A stretch of 64,000 nt of DNA. It comes from JAFMJV01 sp963814315. GTDB taxonomy: Bacteria; Chloroflexota; Limnocylindria; Limnocylindrales; CSP1-4. Made by a program: the position numbers and the translations under genes. The notes under the pieces were generated by a model. That model searched no databases. It saw nothing but the letters and a program-made list of their open reading frames with translations, and was not told where the DNA came from. Numbering within the stretch: position 1 is the first letter of the stretch; each line of letters opens with the position of its first letter. The DNA lies in the NCBI GenBank assembly GCA_963814315.1, contig CAWFCG010000003.1, forward strand, positions 1,240,001 to 1,304,000, written 5' to 3'. This document shows positions 43,573-53,859 of this stretch, piece by piece.

Positions 43573-44357
43573 GCGGGCTGCCGGTCGTCGTCAAGCTCGG
43601 TGGCACCACTATCGCCGAGCAGCAGGACGTGCTGCGTGAGATCGTCGCAGAGCGCCGCGAGCGACCCGTGGTCATCGTCCACGGCGGCGGCAAGCGCCTC
43701 ACCGACTGGCTGCTGCGCCTGGGCGTGGAGAGCCGCTGGGATGCTGGCCGGCGGGTCACCGACGACGCCACGCTCGAGGTGTTCCTGGCCGTCATCAGCG
43801 GCGTCATCAACGCCGAGCTGACCGCGGCCCTTCTGGAGCTTGGCGCACAGGCGGTGGGGATCCGCGGCATCGACTGCGGCATGATCAGCGGTCCACGCGC
43901 CGCAGGGCTCGATCGCGTCATCAGCGAGCCGACCGTGGACCCAGCGCTGCTGGAGACCCTCCTCAGGGCCGACTGCCTGCCGGTGCTGTCGCCGATGGGC
44001 CTCGATTCCGACGGCCGCATATGCAACGTCAACGCCGACGATGCGGCGGCTGCGGTGAGCGCTGCCCTGGGCGGCGAGCTGCTGCTGCTGACCGACACCG
44101 ACGGTGTCCGTGCTGCCGATGGCAAACGCATCCCCGAGTTGACGCCGCACGAAGTCGCGCGGCTCATCGATGACGGTGTCATCGTCGGGGGCATGGTGCC
44201 CAAGGTGAGCTCGGCGTTGCGAGCCATCGGGCCTGGGTCCCGCGCCGAGCGGTCAGTCATCGCCGACGGCCGCACGGCGAATGCGCTGCGGCGTGCGCTC
44301 CACGAAGGCGCCGGGACGGGTTTCCGCCGTTCCGCCGGCGGCGCAGAGCGCGCCTGA
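43569..44357 (+). CDS. argB: Acetylglutamate kinase
   Basis: A 262-residue amino acid kinase. The N-terminal glycine loop is VVVKLGGTTIAEQ, the second is VVIVHGGGKRLTDWL, and CNVNADDAAAAVSAALGG with LLLLTDTDGVRAADGKRI and GGMVPKVSSALRAI form the ATP and substrate sites. The segment RRVTDDATLEVFLAVISGVI fits ArgB. The start is GTG overlapping the argJ stop (GTGA). The short N-terminus lacks the extra helix that arginine-inhibited hexameric forms have, so feedback control may be weak; this is inference. Confidence 0.93.
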   Translation: MSGLPVVVKLGGTTIAEQQDVLREIVAERRERPVVIVHGGGKRLTDWLLRLGVESRWDAGRRVTDDATLEVFLAVISGVINAELTAALLELGAQAVGIRGIDCGMISGPRAAGLDRVISEPTVDPALLETLLRADCLPVLSPMGLDSDGRICNVNADDAAAAVSAALGGELLLLTDTDGVRAADGKRIPELTPHEVARLIDDGVIVGGMVPKVSSALRAIGPGSRAERSVIADGRTANALRRALHEGAGTGFRRSAGGAERA

Positions 44358-44384
44358 TCCTTCAGGGGACGAGTCGTCCGGACC

Positions 44385-46862
44385 CTATGCTCCGCCCGGC
44401 TCGGGTCTGAGGAACCCGGGCGACGCGAGCGGCAGGAAGATGGCACGGCGCTCGGCCGAGATACCGTCGGAGTCGCCGCCCCCCTCGGAGATCGCAGAAC
44501 CGGACCGAGACGCCTCTGGCGCGGCATGCGCGGGCACCACCAGCCCGCTCGCGAGCTGCCGCACATCGACGAACGTCTTGTCCACCGAGACCTCCGGGCG
44601 TCCCAGCAGGAATCCCTGGCCGGCGCCGATGTCAAGCTCACGGATGACCCGCAGCTGCTGTGCCGTCTCCACGCCCTCTGCCACGATGCGTGCATCCTGA
44701 CTCAAGGCCAGGTCGCGCAGCGACTGCAGCACAGCACGCGAGCCCAGCCGGCGCACGCCATCCTGCACCAGCGAAAGATCGATCTTGACGATGTCGAACT
44801 GCACTTGCGAGAGCAACCGTAGCCCGGAATTGCCCGCGCCCACATCGTCAGCCGCAAGGCGCAGGCCGTACTGCTGCAGGGTCGCGAACGTTCGACGCAG
44901 ACGCACCAGGTCATCGACCTCTTCGCGCTCGGTCAGCTCGATGATCACTCGGCTGGGAGAGATGCCATTGCGCACCAGGCTCTTCAGCAGCCAGGCGGCA
45001 TCGAAGTCCTTGACTTCGAGCGTGCGCGGCGACAGGTTGAGGGTGAGCAGCCGGTCAGGCCCGATGGCTCGGGCGCCATTCACGACCACCTCGATGCAGG
45101 CCAGGTCCAGCTCGACGGTTCGGCCAGAAGCGGCAGCTGCCGCGAACAGTCGTTCGGTGTTTGGCAGCGGGCCGTTGGGATCGGGTCGGATGAGACCTTC
45201 GAACCCGAGGATGCGTCCGCTCCGCAGGTCCACGATGGGCTGGAAGACGGGGCTCAGCAGCTTGCCGGTGATGACCTCGGCCACGGCATTGCCGGTGACT
45301 GCGTTGTATTCGTCGGGCAGGTGGTCGCGGTCGGCGTCGAAGACCTCGATGGAGCCGCGTCCGTGGCGCTTGGCCCAGTACAGTGCCGCGTCGGCCTGCT
45401 GGTATACGAGACCACCATTGCGCGTGAACCACGGCACGCCGGAGATACCGCCGGAGAAGGCACAGGAGCGGGCACCCTCGTGGGGGCGCTTGCAGAAATG
45501 GAGGATCCGCTCCGCCACCCCGGTGGCGTCCTCGATGTCGGCTCCCGGAAGGATCATCGCGAACTCGTCGCCGCCGGTTCGGAAGAGCTGGTCGTTGTCA
45601 CGCGCCTGTTCACGCATGGTCCGAGCCATCAGACGCAACGTCTCATCGCCCGCCGCGTGGCCCTCGCGGTCATTCACGACCTTGAGGTCATCAAGGTCCA
45701 ACAGCACCACGCTGAAGGCTGTGCCACGTTCGCCGAACGCACCGATCTGGCGTGCCAGCTCCTCCTGGAAGGCGCGGTGGTTCCCGAGGCCCGTCAGTCC
45801 GTCCGCCAGCGCGTCCTCGCGTGCCTCGTGGTACAGCACCTGCAGCTCGGTGCGCGAATCAGCCAGCTCTTCGAAGGGGTTCAGGAAGTAGCGCGCGAGC
45901 AAGACGACCGCCAGGATGGCGCTCGCGAGAAGGATCACGAAGGCCAGGCGTAGCTGGGACGGGACCGGCACCGAAGGGCTCGGCCACACCTGCAGGAGGG
46001 CCATGCGCGACCCGTCTCCATTGCCCCACAGGGGCTGCAGCGAGGGGGCCAATCCCATGGCTGCCAGCTGGTGTCCGGTCTCTGCAGCGCCCGTCACGAT
46101 GCCCCCGACATAGCGCGTCAGTGACTCAAATCGGCGTTCGGCACCAGCGGCCGGGTCCGCCGTCATCGGCGATCTCGCGATGACCTCTGATGAACCCATG
46201 TCCACGATCATCGAGGCGACCGCATCGGCCGATGACGAGCGGACCCGATCGAAGAGTGCCGGGACGTCCACCTCCACCGAGAGGACGCCGCCGTAACGCC
46301 CGCTCACCGAACGCAACGGAGCCGCGAGCAGAAGTCGGCCCCCGTCGCCCCGGGCGCGCGTGACCGTATCGGCCGTGGCCGAGAGGGCCTGGCCGCGCAA
46401 CAGAGCATCGGCGCATGCATCGAACCGTTCGGCTCCGCGATCGCTGCCAAGCGGGATACTCCGACCGTCCCCGGAGCGCACGATGCAGGCACCCGAGACG
46501 ACGGCGCCATCGCTGCCACGAAGCCCCTCGAGCAGACGCGCCGCGGTTGCCCGCTCGGACGTGCCGCGGACGCCATCGGCAAGCGCGCTCATGGCGGTGT
46601 TGCCCGCAGCGATCAACAGTCGGCTCTCGATAGCCTGTTCGGTCGCGAGCAGGCCTGCGGCGGCTTCCGACGTCTGGTGGGCACGTTCGAGCTGGGGCAC
46701 GGGCTCAGCCTGGCCCAACAGTGATGCCGTCAGGTAGATGCCCGCCGCCGTCGGCACGAGGGCGAGGGCGAGCATCGCCCCCCAAAGACGCCAGCGAACG
46801 GACCTGGGCGCCTCGACAAGACGCGAACGACGAGCGACGCGCTCGGGATATGAGGTGGACAT
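44385..46862 (-). CDS. Membrane-bound GGDEF-EAL protein (c-di-GMP synthesis and breakdown)
   Basis: An 825-residue two-domain cyclic-di-GMP enzyme. A first membrane helix (residues 28-50), an extracytoplasmic sensor region of about 250 residues and a second helix (304-325) are followed by a GGDEF domain and an EAL domain. GGDEF (430-434) is intact and preceded five residues earlier by the inhibitory RxxD site (421-424). The EAL domain has EGL (555-557), Asn609, Glu642, the Asp pair 672-673, Lys693 and EGVET near 729, so both activities may work. Start ATG 46862 follows GGGAGAG. The longer upstream frame is not supported. The partial gene at 1-1052 is a paralogue. Confidence 0.92.
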   Translation of the reverse strand: MSTSYPERVARRSRLVEAPRSVRWRLWGAMLALALVPTAAGIYLTASLLGQAEPVPQLERAHQTSEAAAGLLATEQAIESRLLIAAGNTAMSALADGVRGTSERATAARLLEGLRGSDGAVVSGACIVRSGDGRSIPLGSDRGAERFDACADALLRGQALSATADTVTRARGDGGRLLLAAPLRSVSGRYGGVLSVEVDVPALFDRVRSSSADAVASMIVDMGSSEVIARSPMTADPAAGAERRFESLTRYVGGIVTGAAETGHQLAAMGLAPSLQPLWGNGDGSRMALLQVWPSPSVPVPSQLRLAFVILLASAILAVVLLARYFLNPFEELADSRTELQVLYHEAREDALADGLTGLGNHRAFQEELARQIGAFGERGTAFSVVLLDLDDLKVVNDREGHAAGDETLRLMARTMREQARDNDQLFRTGGDEFAMILPGADIEDATGVAERILHFCKRPHEGARSCAFSGGISGVPWFTRNGGLVYQQADAALYWAKRHGRGSIEVFDADRDHLPDEYNAVTGNAVAEVITGKLLSPVFQPIVDLRSGRILGFEGLIRPDPNGPLPNTERLFAAAAASGRTVELDLACIEVVVNGARAIGPDRLLTLNLSPRTLEVKDFDAAWLLKSLVRNGISPSRVIIELTEREEVDDLVRLRRTFATLQQYGLRLAADDVGAGNSGLRLLSQVQFDIVKIDLSLVQDGVRRLGSRAVLQSLRDLALSQDARIVAEGVETAQQLRVIRELDIGAGQGFLLGRPEVSVDKTFVDVRQLASGLVVPAHAAPEASRSGSAISEGGGDSDGISAERRAIFLPLASPGFLRPEPGGA

Positions 46863-47060
46863 GGACTCTCCCTTTCGGGCCGGGCGCTCAGTCAAGCCCC
46901 TGGCGCGGAGGTCCGGTAGTGACCCGAAACGACTAGCCTGCGACAGGACCGTGCACCGACGCAACGGCCGTATCCGGTGACCCCTGCCGCCACCGCTCGC
47001 CTTTACCCCACCGCAGCCGACCCGGAGTGCCCTACGTATCGCCCCTGACGGTGCACGTAC

Positions 47061-47104
47061 TGCATGACTATGCAATAATCCGGTTGCACGCGCATGTTAA
47101 TGCA
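47061..47104. promoter_or_regulatory. Two ARG-box-like palindromes upstream of argG
   Basis: TGCAT-GACT-ATGCA at 47061-47074 and CGCAT-GTTA-ATGCA at 47091-47104 are inverted repeats with the same 5-4-5 layout. Their centres are 30 bp apart, about three helical turns. A matching box lies upstream of argR. The 378-base region from 46863 to 47240 holds no gene. Apart from these boxes and the argG ribosome binding site I see only weak promoter-like AT-richness. Confidence 0.65.
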
Positions 47105-47240
47105 GGATAGTGAGCCGCGACAGCGCCGCGTACACCGCACAATCGGGGCGTTCGGCGTGCGCCGGACGCCCCTCGTGCACCCACAGCATCAAGCGCGAGT
47201 CGCAGGGTCTCGCTCAGCCAGTGACAAGGTTCGGAGGTAC

Positions 47241-48500
<1,260 letters not shown>

Positions 48501-48503
48501 CGC

Positions 48504-49925
48504 ATGAAGGCCTGGGGTGGCCGCTTCAATGCCCGACCGGATGCCGATGCGGCCGCCTTCGGGCGCTCCATCGAGGTCGATGTCGAGCTGGCGATCGAGG
48601 ACATCGCCGGCTCGCTCGCCCATGTCGCGGGCTTGGCGCGAGCGGGACTCCTGAGCGCGGCTGAGGCCGAGGTCATCAGCGGCGGCCTGCGCTCGATCGA
48701 GGCAGACGTGCGCGACGGTTCTATCGATTGGGACCCCGCCCACGAAGACATCCACATGAACGTGGAGATGGTGCTGACCGAGCGCATCGGCCCCGTGGCT
48801 GGCAAGCTCCATACCGGCCGCTCACGCAACGACCAAGTCGCCACCGACCTGCGGCTGTACCTGCGACGCCGCATCGGTGAGATCCACGCTGCCATCATCG
48901 GCCTGGAACGGGCGCTCGTGGGCCTGGGCCTGGCGCATCGGGATGCGGTCATGCCTGGCCACACTCACGTGCAGCCGGCGCAACCGGTGTTGTTCGCGCA
49001 TCACCTGCTGGCCTACGTGGAGATGCTGGAGCGCGACCGCGGCCGCTTCTCCGATGCGCTGGGGCGGGCGTCACTGTCGCCGCTGGGATCCGGCGCGCTG
49101 GCAGGCGCCGGCTTCAAGCTGGATCGTGAGGCCACGGCTGAGGCGCTCGGTTTTGCCGGCGTCACCCACAACTCCATCGACGCGGTGGGCGATCGCGACC
49201 CGGTGGTGGAAACCATCAGCGCGGCGGCGTTGACGATGACGCACCTGTCCCGCCTGGCCGAGGAGATCGTGTGGTGGAGCAACCCCAACTTCGGCTTCGT
49301 GCGGCCGGCGGATGCCTGGTCCACGGGCTCATCGATGATGCCCAACAAGCGCAACCCCGATCCGGCCGAGCTCGTCCGTGGGCGCAGCGCGCGCGTCATC
49401 GGCCATCTCGTCACGGTGCTGACCCTGCTCAAGGGGCTACCGGGTGGCTACCAGCGTGACCTGCAAGAGGACAAGCCAGCGCTGATCGATGCGCTATCAG
49501 TGCTGGAGTCGTCACTGGACGTGATGGCCGGCATGGTGGCCACGCTGCAGATCGACGAAGCCCGCATGCTGGCTGCCGCGACGTCTGGCTACACGACTGC
49601 CACGGCCGTGGCAGATGCCCTCGTCGAGATGGGCGTGCCCTTCCGCGACGGTCACCACATCGTAGGTTCGCTGGTGGCGCGAGCGGAGGCCGCCGGTGTG
49701 GAGCTGACCGAGCTGGCGGATACTGATATCGCCGCTGCGCTGGCCGAGTCGGACGATCCGCGGGCCCGTGGGGCAGCTTCAGACCCGGAGGTCGCAGACG
49801 AGCTGAGGGCGGCGGCGCGGCTGGAGAACGCCCTTGCCCGCCCCGACGTCATCGGCGGCACGGCTCCCGCTCGCGTGCATGTCGAGCTGACCGCCGCAGC
49901 CGTCCGCCTCGGCATCGCCGAGTAG
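48504..49925 (+). CDS. argH: Argininosuccinate lyase
   Basis: A 473-residue fumarase-superfamily lyase that releases arginine and fumarate. The beginning MKAWGGRFNARPDADAAAFG, KLHTGRSRNDQVATDLRLYL, the active-site HTHVQPAQPVLFAHHLLAY and the signature GSSMMPNKRNPDPAELVRG (about residues 275-293) are all present, with the catalytic Ser near 276. The gap to argG is three bases, so the two genes form an operon. This completes the last two steps of arginine synthesis. Confidence 0.96.
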   Translation: MKAWGGRFNARPDADAAAFGRSIEVDVELAIEDIAGSLAHVAGLARAGLLSAAEAEVISGGLRSIEADVRDGSIDWDPAHEDIHMNVEMVLTERIGPVAGKLHTGRSRNDQVATDLRLYLRRRIGEIHAAIIGLERALVGLGLAHRDAVMPGHTHVQPAQPVLFAHHLLAYVEMLERDRGRFSDALGRASLSPLGSGALAGAGFKLDREATAEALGFAGVTHNSIDAVGDRDPVVETISAAALTMTHLSRLAEEIVWWSNPNFGFVRPADAWSTGSSMMPNKRNPDPAELVRGRSARVIGHLVTVLTLLKGLPGGYQRDLQEDKPALIDALSVLESSLDVMAGMVATLQIDEARMLAAATSGYTTATAVADALVEMGVPFRDGHHIVGSLVARAEAAGVELTELADTDIAAALAESDDPRARGAASDPEVADELRAAARLENALARPDVIGGTAPARVHVELTAAAVRLGIAE

Positions 49926-49972
49926 GTGCGAGCGGGCGCCAGGGGCGCGCGCAAGTTCCCGATCAGCCGAGC

Positions 49973-50935
49973 TCAGGTGGGTCGTCTCCGGCTGACCACG
50001 GCGAAGCTCAGCAGCAGCCCCGTGCCCCCGATAGTCAGGGCCGCCGCCGTCTCGGCCGCCTCGAAGTCGGAGAAGCGCTCGAGCGGGACAACGAGTTGAA
50101 TCCGCGTGACGTGCCGTTCCTCCCACGTCTCCCAATCGGTGTCGAGTAGCTGCGCATCGAACCAGGCATAGAGCTGGCTCTCGGACATCGGCGAGCCCTC
50201 GTCGATCCGGTACTGCTCTCGGAGGTGGAGCAGGCTCGGGACAGTGTCCCCGGAGTACCCGGGGTACCCGGAGTCGACCTGCCAGACGGCCCACGACTGC
50301 GCCAGGCTGGCCGCCAGGGCCGTCGAGCCGACCAGCGCAAGGGTCATCGCCAGCAGCGCCGAGAGCAGGAACGCGGGCAGGGTCCGACCCAGGACGGCAC
50401 CGGCCAGCACGGCCAGGCCGAAGGCCATCAGGCCACGGGCGATGAAGGTCGGGCCCTGCGAGCCGAGGTGGCTCATGCGAGGCACGTAGGTGCCGGGGTT
50501 CGATTCCCGCGTCAGCAGTACGCTCAGCAGCGCGATCAGGATCAGGCTCGCGAGGAGGAGCCCGCCCATCGGCAGCAGCCGTTGCAGGAACCAGCGAACG
50601 CGGCTGGCGGCCAGCGACCACGCGAGCGGCGCGGTACGGACCTCAAGCTCCCGTCCTACGAGGGGCACGCCGAGGATGAGCCCGAGGAGCACTGGCAACA
50701 GACCGGCGCCGGCGCCCATGAGCCAGCTCGCCTCGTCAGCGCGGATGCGGTTGAAGGCGTCCAGCACAGACCGGCAGGAGGGGTCACTGCTCTCGAGCAG
50801 GCACTCGGACGGCCCTACGGTGATGAGGCGGCTGGTGACCACGACGATGGCCACCGTCGTCGCGAGCACGATCGCAAGGAACACCAGGACCTCTCCGCGG
50901 TGGATCCGGAAGGTCAGCCGCGCGACGCTTAGCAT
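49973..50935 (-). CDS. ABC transporter permease (ABC-2-like)
   Basis: A 320-residue membrane protein with about six helices. The clearest are VLVFLAIVLATTVAIVVVTS, GAGLLPVLLGLILGVPLVG, MGGLLLASLILIALLSVLL, FLLSALLAMTLALVGSTAL and LTIGGTGLLLSFAVV. Between helices 1 and 2 and before the last helix lie sizable outer loops. The motif GRELEVRTAPLAWSLAASR after the second helix is characteristic of ABC-2-type exporters. I chose ATG 50935, which overlaps the ATPase stop by one base. It pairs with the ATPase upstream. The exported compound is unknown. Confidence 0.85.
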   Translation of the reverse strand: MLSVARLTFRIHRGEVLVFLAIVLATTVAIVVVTSRLITVGPSECLLESSDPSCRSVLDAFNRIRADEASWLMGAGAGLLPVLLGLILGVPLVGRELEVRTAPLAWSLAASRVRWFLQRLLPMGGLLLASLILIALLSVLLTRESNPGTYVPRMSHLGSQGPTFIARGLMAFGLAVLAGAVLGRTLPAFLLSALLAMTLALVGSTALAASLAQSWAVWQVDSGYPGYSGDTVPSLLHLREQYRIDEGSPMSESQLYAWFDAQLLDTDWETWEERHVTRIQLVVPLERFSDFEAAETAAALTIGGTGLLLSFAVVSRRRPT

Positions 50936-51711
50936 CACGGCGCGACCGAGGCGGCGAGGTAGCCCATGACCAACTCCTCCAGTGTGGGTGTCGGCAGGCA
51001 CGGGTCATCCGACCGTCGCAGGCGGACGGGCGGGCCGCCGGGGCGACGGAACGTGCCGATGTCGTCGGCGGACGGGCTCCCGCCGCTATCGACGCGGTGC
51101 GAAGTCAGCGCCGCCTCGGTCGGGCCATGCAGGGCCACGTGACCGGCGCTGAGCACGATCAGCCAGTCGCAGACGTGCTCGATGTCGCTGACGATGTGCG
51201 AGGCGAGCAGGACGGTCACGCCGCGCGAGTGGACCTCGTCGAGGAGGATGGCGAGGAACTCCCCACGAGCGAGCGGGTCGAGCGAGGCGAGCGGCTCGTC
51301 GAGCAGGTACACCGGGGCCCGCGTCCCGAGCGCGAGTGCCAGCGCCACCTGCGCCTGCTGGCCCCCGGAAAGCTGACCTGCCCGACGGTCCAGCGGGATG
51401 CGCATCCGCGCCAGCAGGGCCATGGCGTCGGCGCCATCGAACCCCGGCCGGAGCGTGCGCCCGAGCTCGACGTGGTCCGCGACCGTCAGACCGGAGTAGA
51501 GGCCCACCGACTGGGACAGGTAGCCGACCTGCTGTAGCGCCTCACGACCGCGCCGACGGACATCGAGACCCATGACGCGGAGTGCGCCCCGCTGCGGTCG
51601 CTCGAACCCCACCCACGAACGGATGAGCGTTGACTTGCCCGCGCCATTGGGCCCGATGAGGGCGGCGATCGCGCCCTGCGGGACGGCGACATCCACGTCC
51701 TCGAGCACCAT
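50935..51711 (-). CDS. ABC transporter ATP-binding protein, possibly 5'-truncated
   Basis: A 258-residue nucleotide-binding subunit. Walker A is GPNGAGKST (residues 20-28), the Q-loop is in YLSQSVGLYSG, the signature is LSGGQQAQVALALAL, Walker B is VYLLDEPLASLDP and the switch His is in LLASHIVSDIEH. Only 19 residues precede Walker A, and the usual first strand and A-loop aromatic are missing. The same frame upstream reads ASRPRFQRS directly behind a TGA stop, so the normal start may have been lost. A non-conserved 50-residue tail ends the protein. It overlaps the permease start. Confidence 0.85.
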   Translation of the reverse strand: MVLEDVDVAVPQGAIAALIGPNGAGKSTLIRSWVGFERPQRGALRVMGLDVRRRGREALQQVGYLSQSVGLYSGLTVADHVELGRTLRPGFDGADAMALLARMRIPLDRRAGQLSGGQQAQVALALALGTRAPVYLLDEPLASLDPLARGEFLAILLDEVHSRGVTVLLASHIVSDIEHVCDWLIVLSAGHVALHGPTEAALTSHRVDSGGSPSADDIGTFRRPGGPPVRLRRSDDPCLPTPTLEELVMGYLAASVAP

Positions 51712-51825
51712 CGAGCGCTGGAACCGAGGTCGTGAGGCTCACGAGCGCGGTATATCTGTGTCTCGAGCCTGTGGTGTACCAGGGGTCGAAGATCGTCGCG
51801 CGGCTCCGGCGCGAGGCACCTCAGC

Positions 51826-52224
51826 TCAGCGTGGGTTCGGCACCTCGATCGGGCACTCGAGGCCTGCCACGCTCGCCAACCTGGCATCCAGCGTCAGGAG
51901 TGTGCCATCCAGGGCTTCGGCCAACGCCACATAGAGGGCATCCCAGCTGCGCACGCGGTCGCGCAGATCCCAGGCCCGGGCCAGTAGCGCCCGGTGGCTG
52001 AACCGCTCACCGGGCCAGTCGCGAAGATCCTCGACCGCCTGATTGGCTGCTGTTCGATCGAGTCGCCCCAGCATGAGGTCACGCCGGATGATGCCGAGCA
52101 CCTCAGCATCGAGCAGGTGCGGCGCTGCCAGATCGTCGTCGGCCAGCATTCGCTGACGCACGCCGTCGGCAAGGACACCGTCTGCCACGACCTCGTACAG
52201 GCACGAGGCGTCAACGATCAGCAT
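51826..52224 (-). CDS. vapC: VapC-type toxin, PIN-domain ribonuclease
   Basis: A 132-residue PIN protein. The acidic catalytic set is visible: Asp5 in LIVDASCLYEVV, Glu41 in HLLDAEVLGIIRRDL, Asp95 in SWDALYVALAEAL and Asp113 in LLTLDARLASV. VapC toxins cleave RNA when released from their antitoxin. The coding sequence overlaps the vapB-like gene by 14 bases, the usual antitoxin-first order. Between it and the ABC ATPase lie 114 bases without a recognisable gene. Confidence 0.9.
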   Translation of the reverse strand: MLIVDASCLYEVVADGVLADGVRQRMLADDDLAAPHLLDAEVLGIIRRDLMLGRLDRTAANQAVEDLRDWPGERFSHRALLARAWDLRDRVRSWDALYVALAEALDGTLLTLDARLASVAGLECPIEVPNPR

Positions 52225-52456
52225 CAGGCCAGGGGCCTCGGATCTCGTCGAGTGCCTGCAGGATGTCAGCCCGTTCGATGCCCGACGGGCGACGCTGTGT
52301 GCGTGCCAGCCATTCCCCCATCGACGGTCTGCTCACCATCCGCGCAGCCTCGCGGCGCAGCAGGTCGGGCACGGTCAGGCCAGCCTCTGCGGCCCGCATG
52401 GCCAAGCCGGCGTAGACATCATCGGCCACATCACGGATCTGGATCGTCTTGGGCAT
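52211..52456 (-). CDS. vapB: VapB-type antitoxin with ribbon-helix-helix fold
   Basis: An 81-residue protein. The first 40 residues form a ribbon-helix-helix DNA-binding domain: TIQIRDVADDVYAGLAMRAA then AGLTVPDLLRREAARMV. The rest should wrap around the toxin. This FitA/VapB-like layout and the overlap with vapC support a type II toxin-antitoxin pair. TATGAT lies six bases before the ATG, next to a perfect palindrome, so autoregulation at a leaderless promoter is likely. Confidence 0.88.
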   Translation of the reverse strand: MPKTIQIRDVADDVYAGLAMRAAEAGLTVPDLLRREAARMVSRPSMGEWLARTQRRPSGIERADILQALDEIRGPWPDADR

Positions 52457-52462
52457 GCCTGC

Positions 52463-52486
52463 ATCATAACATGCACAAACGCATGT
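52463..52486 (-). promoter_or_regulatory. vapBC promoter and palindromic operator
   Basis: ACATGC-ACAAAC-GCATGT (52469-52486) is a perfect 6-6-6 inverted repeat directly abutting TATGAT (52463-52468, minus strand), which is six bases before the vapB ATG. Binding by the VapB ribbon-helix-helix dimer here would block the promoter. Confidence 0.6.
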
Positions 52487-52527
52487 GCTGGTGCGGCAAC
52501 GCCGGTCCTCAGGGTGGCATCGCCGGA

Positions 52528-53833
52528 CTACTCGGGCTCGACGCGCTCCCGCGACACGACGACTGAACCGGCGTCAACCATGATCTCAGCGGGGATGGGG
52601 TGCGTGAGGAAGAACGGCATCGATTCGCTGTAGCCATAGGCGCCGGCATCACACACGGCATAGAGGTCGCCGACGCTGGGACGTGGAGCGGCGATCTCGG
52701 AGGCCAGGATGTCGAGGCCCGTACAAAGCGGACCGACCAGATCCACCTGTGCGTCGAGAGATCGATCGGCCGCGGCCCCGACCGGCACGACGCGATGATC
52801 CTGCCCCACCAGCCTGGGGCGCAACAAGTGATGGATGCCGCCATCGCTGATGGCCACGAGCGTCCGCCGCGCTCCTTCGTTCGGAGCACCCGGCAGAGGT
52901 AGGCCCCGGCCGGACCCACCAGCCAGCGTCCAGGTTCGAGCAACAGGCGTGCTCGAGCCAGCGCCGGACGTGAGGTCCAGGTGACGATCTCGGCATCGAG
53001 CCCCTGGCCGAGTCTCCGCGAGGTCGAGCGGGTGCTCGTCGTCGGCATAGGGGATGCCGAGGCCGCCACCAGCGTCGAGCAGCTCCATCTCGAGGCCGTG
53101 ACGGGCGCCGATGGCCTCGGCACGACGCGCCAGCTCGGCCGCTCCTTCGACCAGCACGGCGGCGTTCGCGCACGTTCGACGCACCGAAGGCATGGAAGCC
53201 GCGCAGCCTGAACGGACCATCGGGAGCGAGCGCTCCGGTGCCGTGGAGTCGAGCGACAGCCTCGTTCGCCTCAGCATCGGTCAGCCCGAACTTGACGTTG
53301 CCGGGTCCCCCGATGATGGGCCGGCCCTCACCATCGCCACCGGTGGCCAGCCGCAACATGAGGCCCTGCCCGCGGCGCGCCAACGTCGCCATCGAGATGA
53401 CGGCGTCGAGCTCGTCGAGTGACTCGATGGTGAGGGCGCCCACGCCGATCCGCAGCGCCGCTTCCAGCTCGGCATCGGTCTTGCCGGGACCGGTGAAGAC
53501 GATCCGCTCAGGCTCGAAACCGGCGCGGATGACCGCCCGCAGCTCGCCGCCAGAGGCCACGTCCGCGCCCAGGCCGGCGCGGCGCAGGGTCGCCAGCACG
53601 GCCGGCGATGGATTGGCCTTGGTAGCGAAGGCGATGTCGACCGAGGTCGGGAGTGCGGCCCGCAACGCTGCCACCCGACCGCGCAACACGCCAGCGTCGT
53701 AGACGTAGAGCGGGCTGCCGAAGCGAGCCACGAGCTCGTCGGCGTCCAGCCCTGCCACCGATCGGCCCAGCGCGATCGCGGGGGCTGCCGGATGCGACGG
53801 TGCGACCGGATGCGACGGTTCTAGGCGTGCCAC
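52528..53833 (-). pseudogene. lysA: Diaminopimelate decarboxylase, interrupted by three frameshifts
   Basis: The reading frame starts at GTG 53833 and shows LysA features: SPLYVYDAGVLRGRVAAL, the PLP lysine in AFATKANPSPAVLATL, VASGGELRAVIRAG and FHAFGASNV. Near 53172 it continues in another frame (ANAAVLVEGAAELARR, LLDAGGGLGIPYADDEHPLD). Near 53018 it shifts again (RRLGQGLDAEIVTWTSRP, LLEPGRWLVGPAGAYLCRVL). Near 52875 it returns (TLVAISDGGIHHLLRP, VGPLCTGLDILASE, CDAGAYGYSESMPFFL) to the stop at 52528. The shifts equal +1, +1 and -1. All catalytic parts are otherwise there, so this is either a recent pseudogene or sequencing/assembly error. Being the only lysA in a complete dap cluster argues for error. 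Confidence 0.85.
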
Positions 53834-53859
53834 TCGGATGCTCCCGATCTGCGGCCCAT

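Noticed and set aside
46863..47075. 71-codon upstream extension of the GGDEF-EAL gene
   Set aside because: It would cover the ARG box region, and the predicted peptide is Arg/Gly/Ser-rich. ATG 46862 has a good ribosome binding site and places a basic stretch before the first helix.
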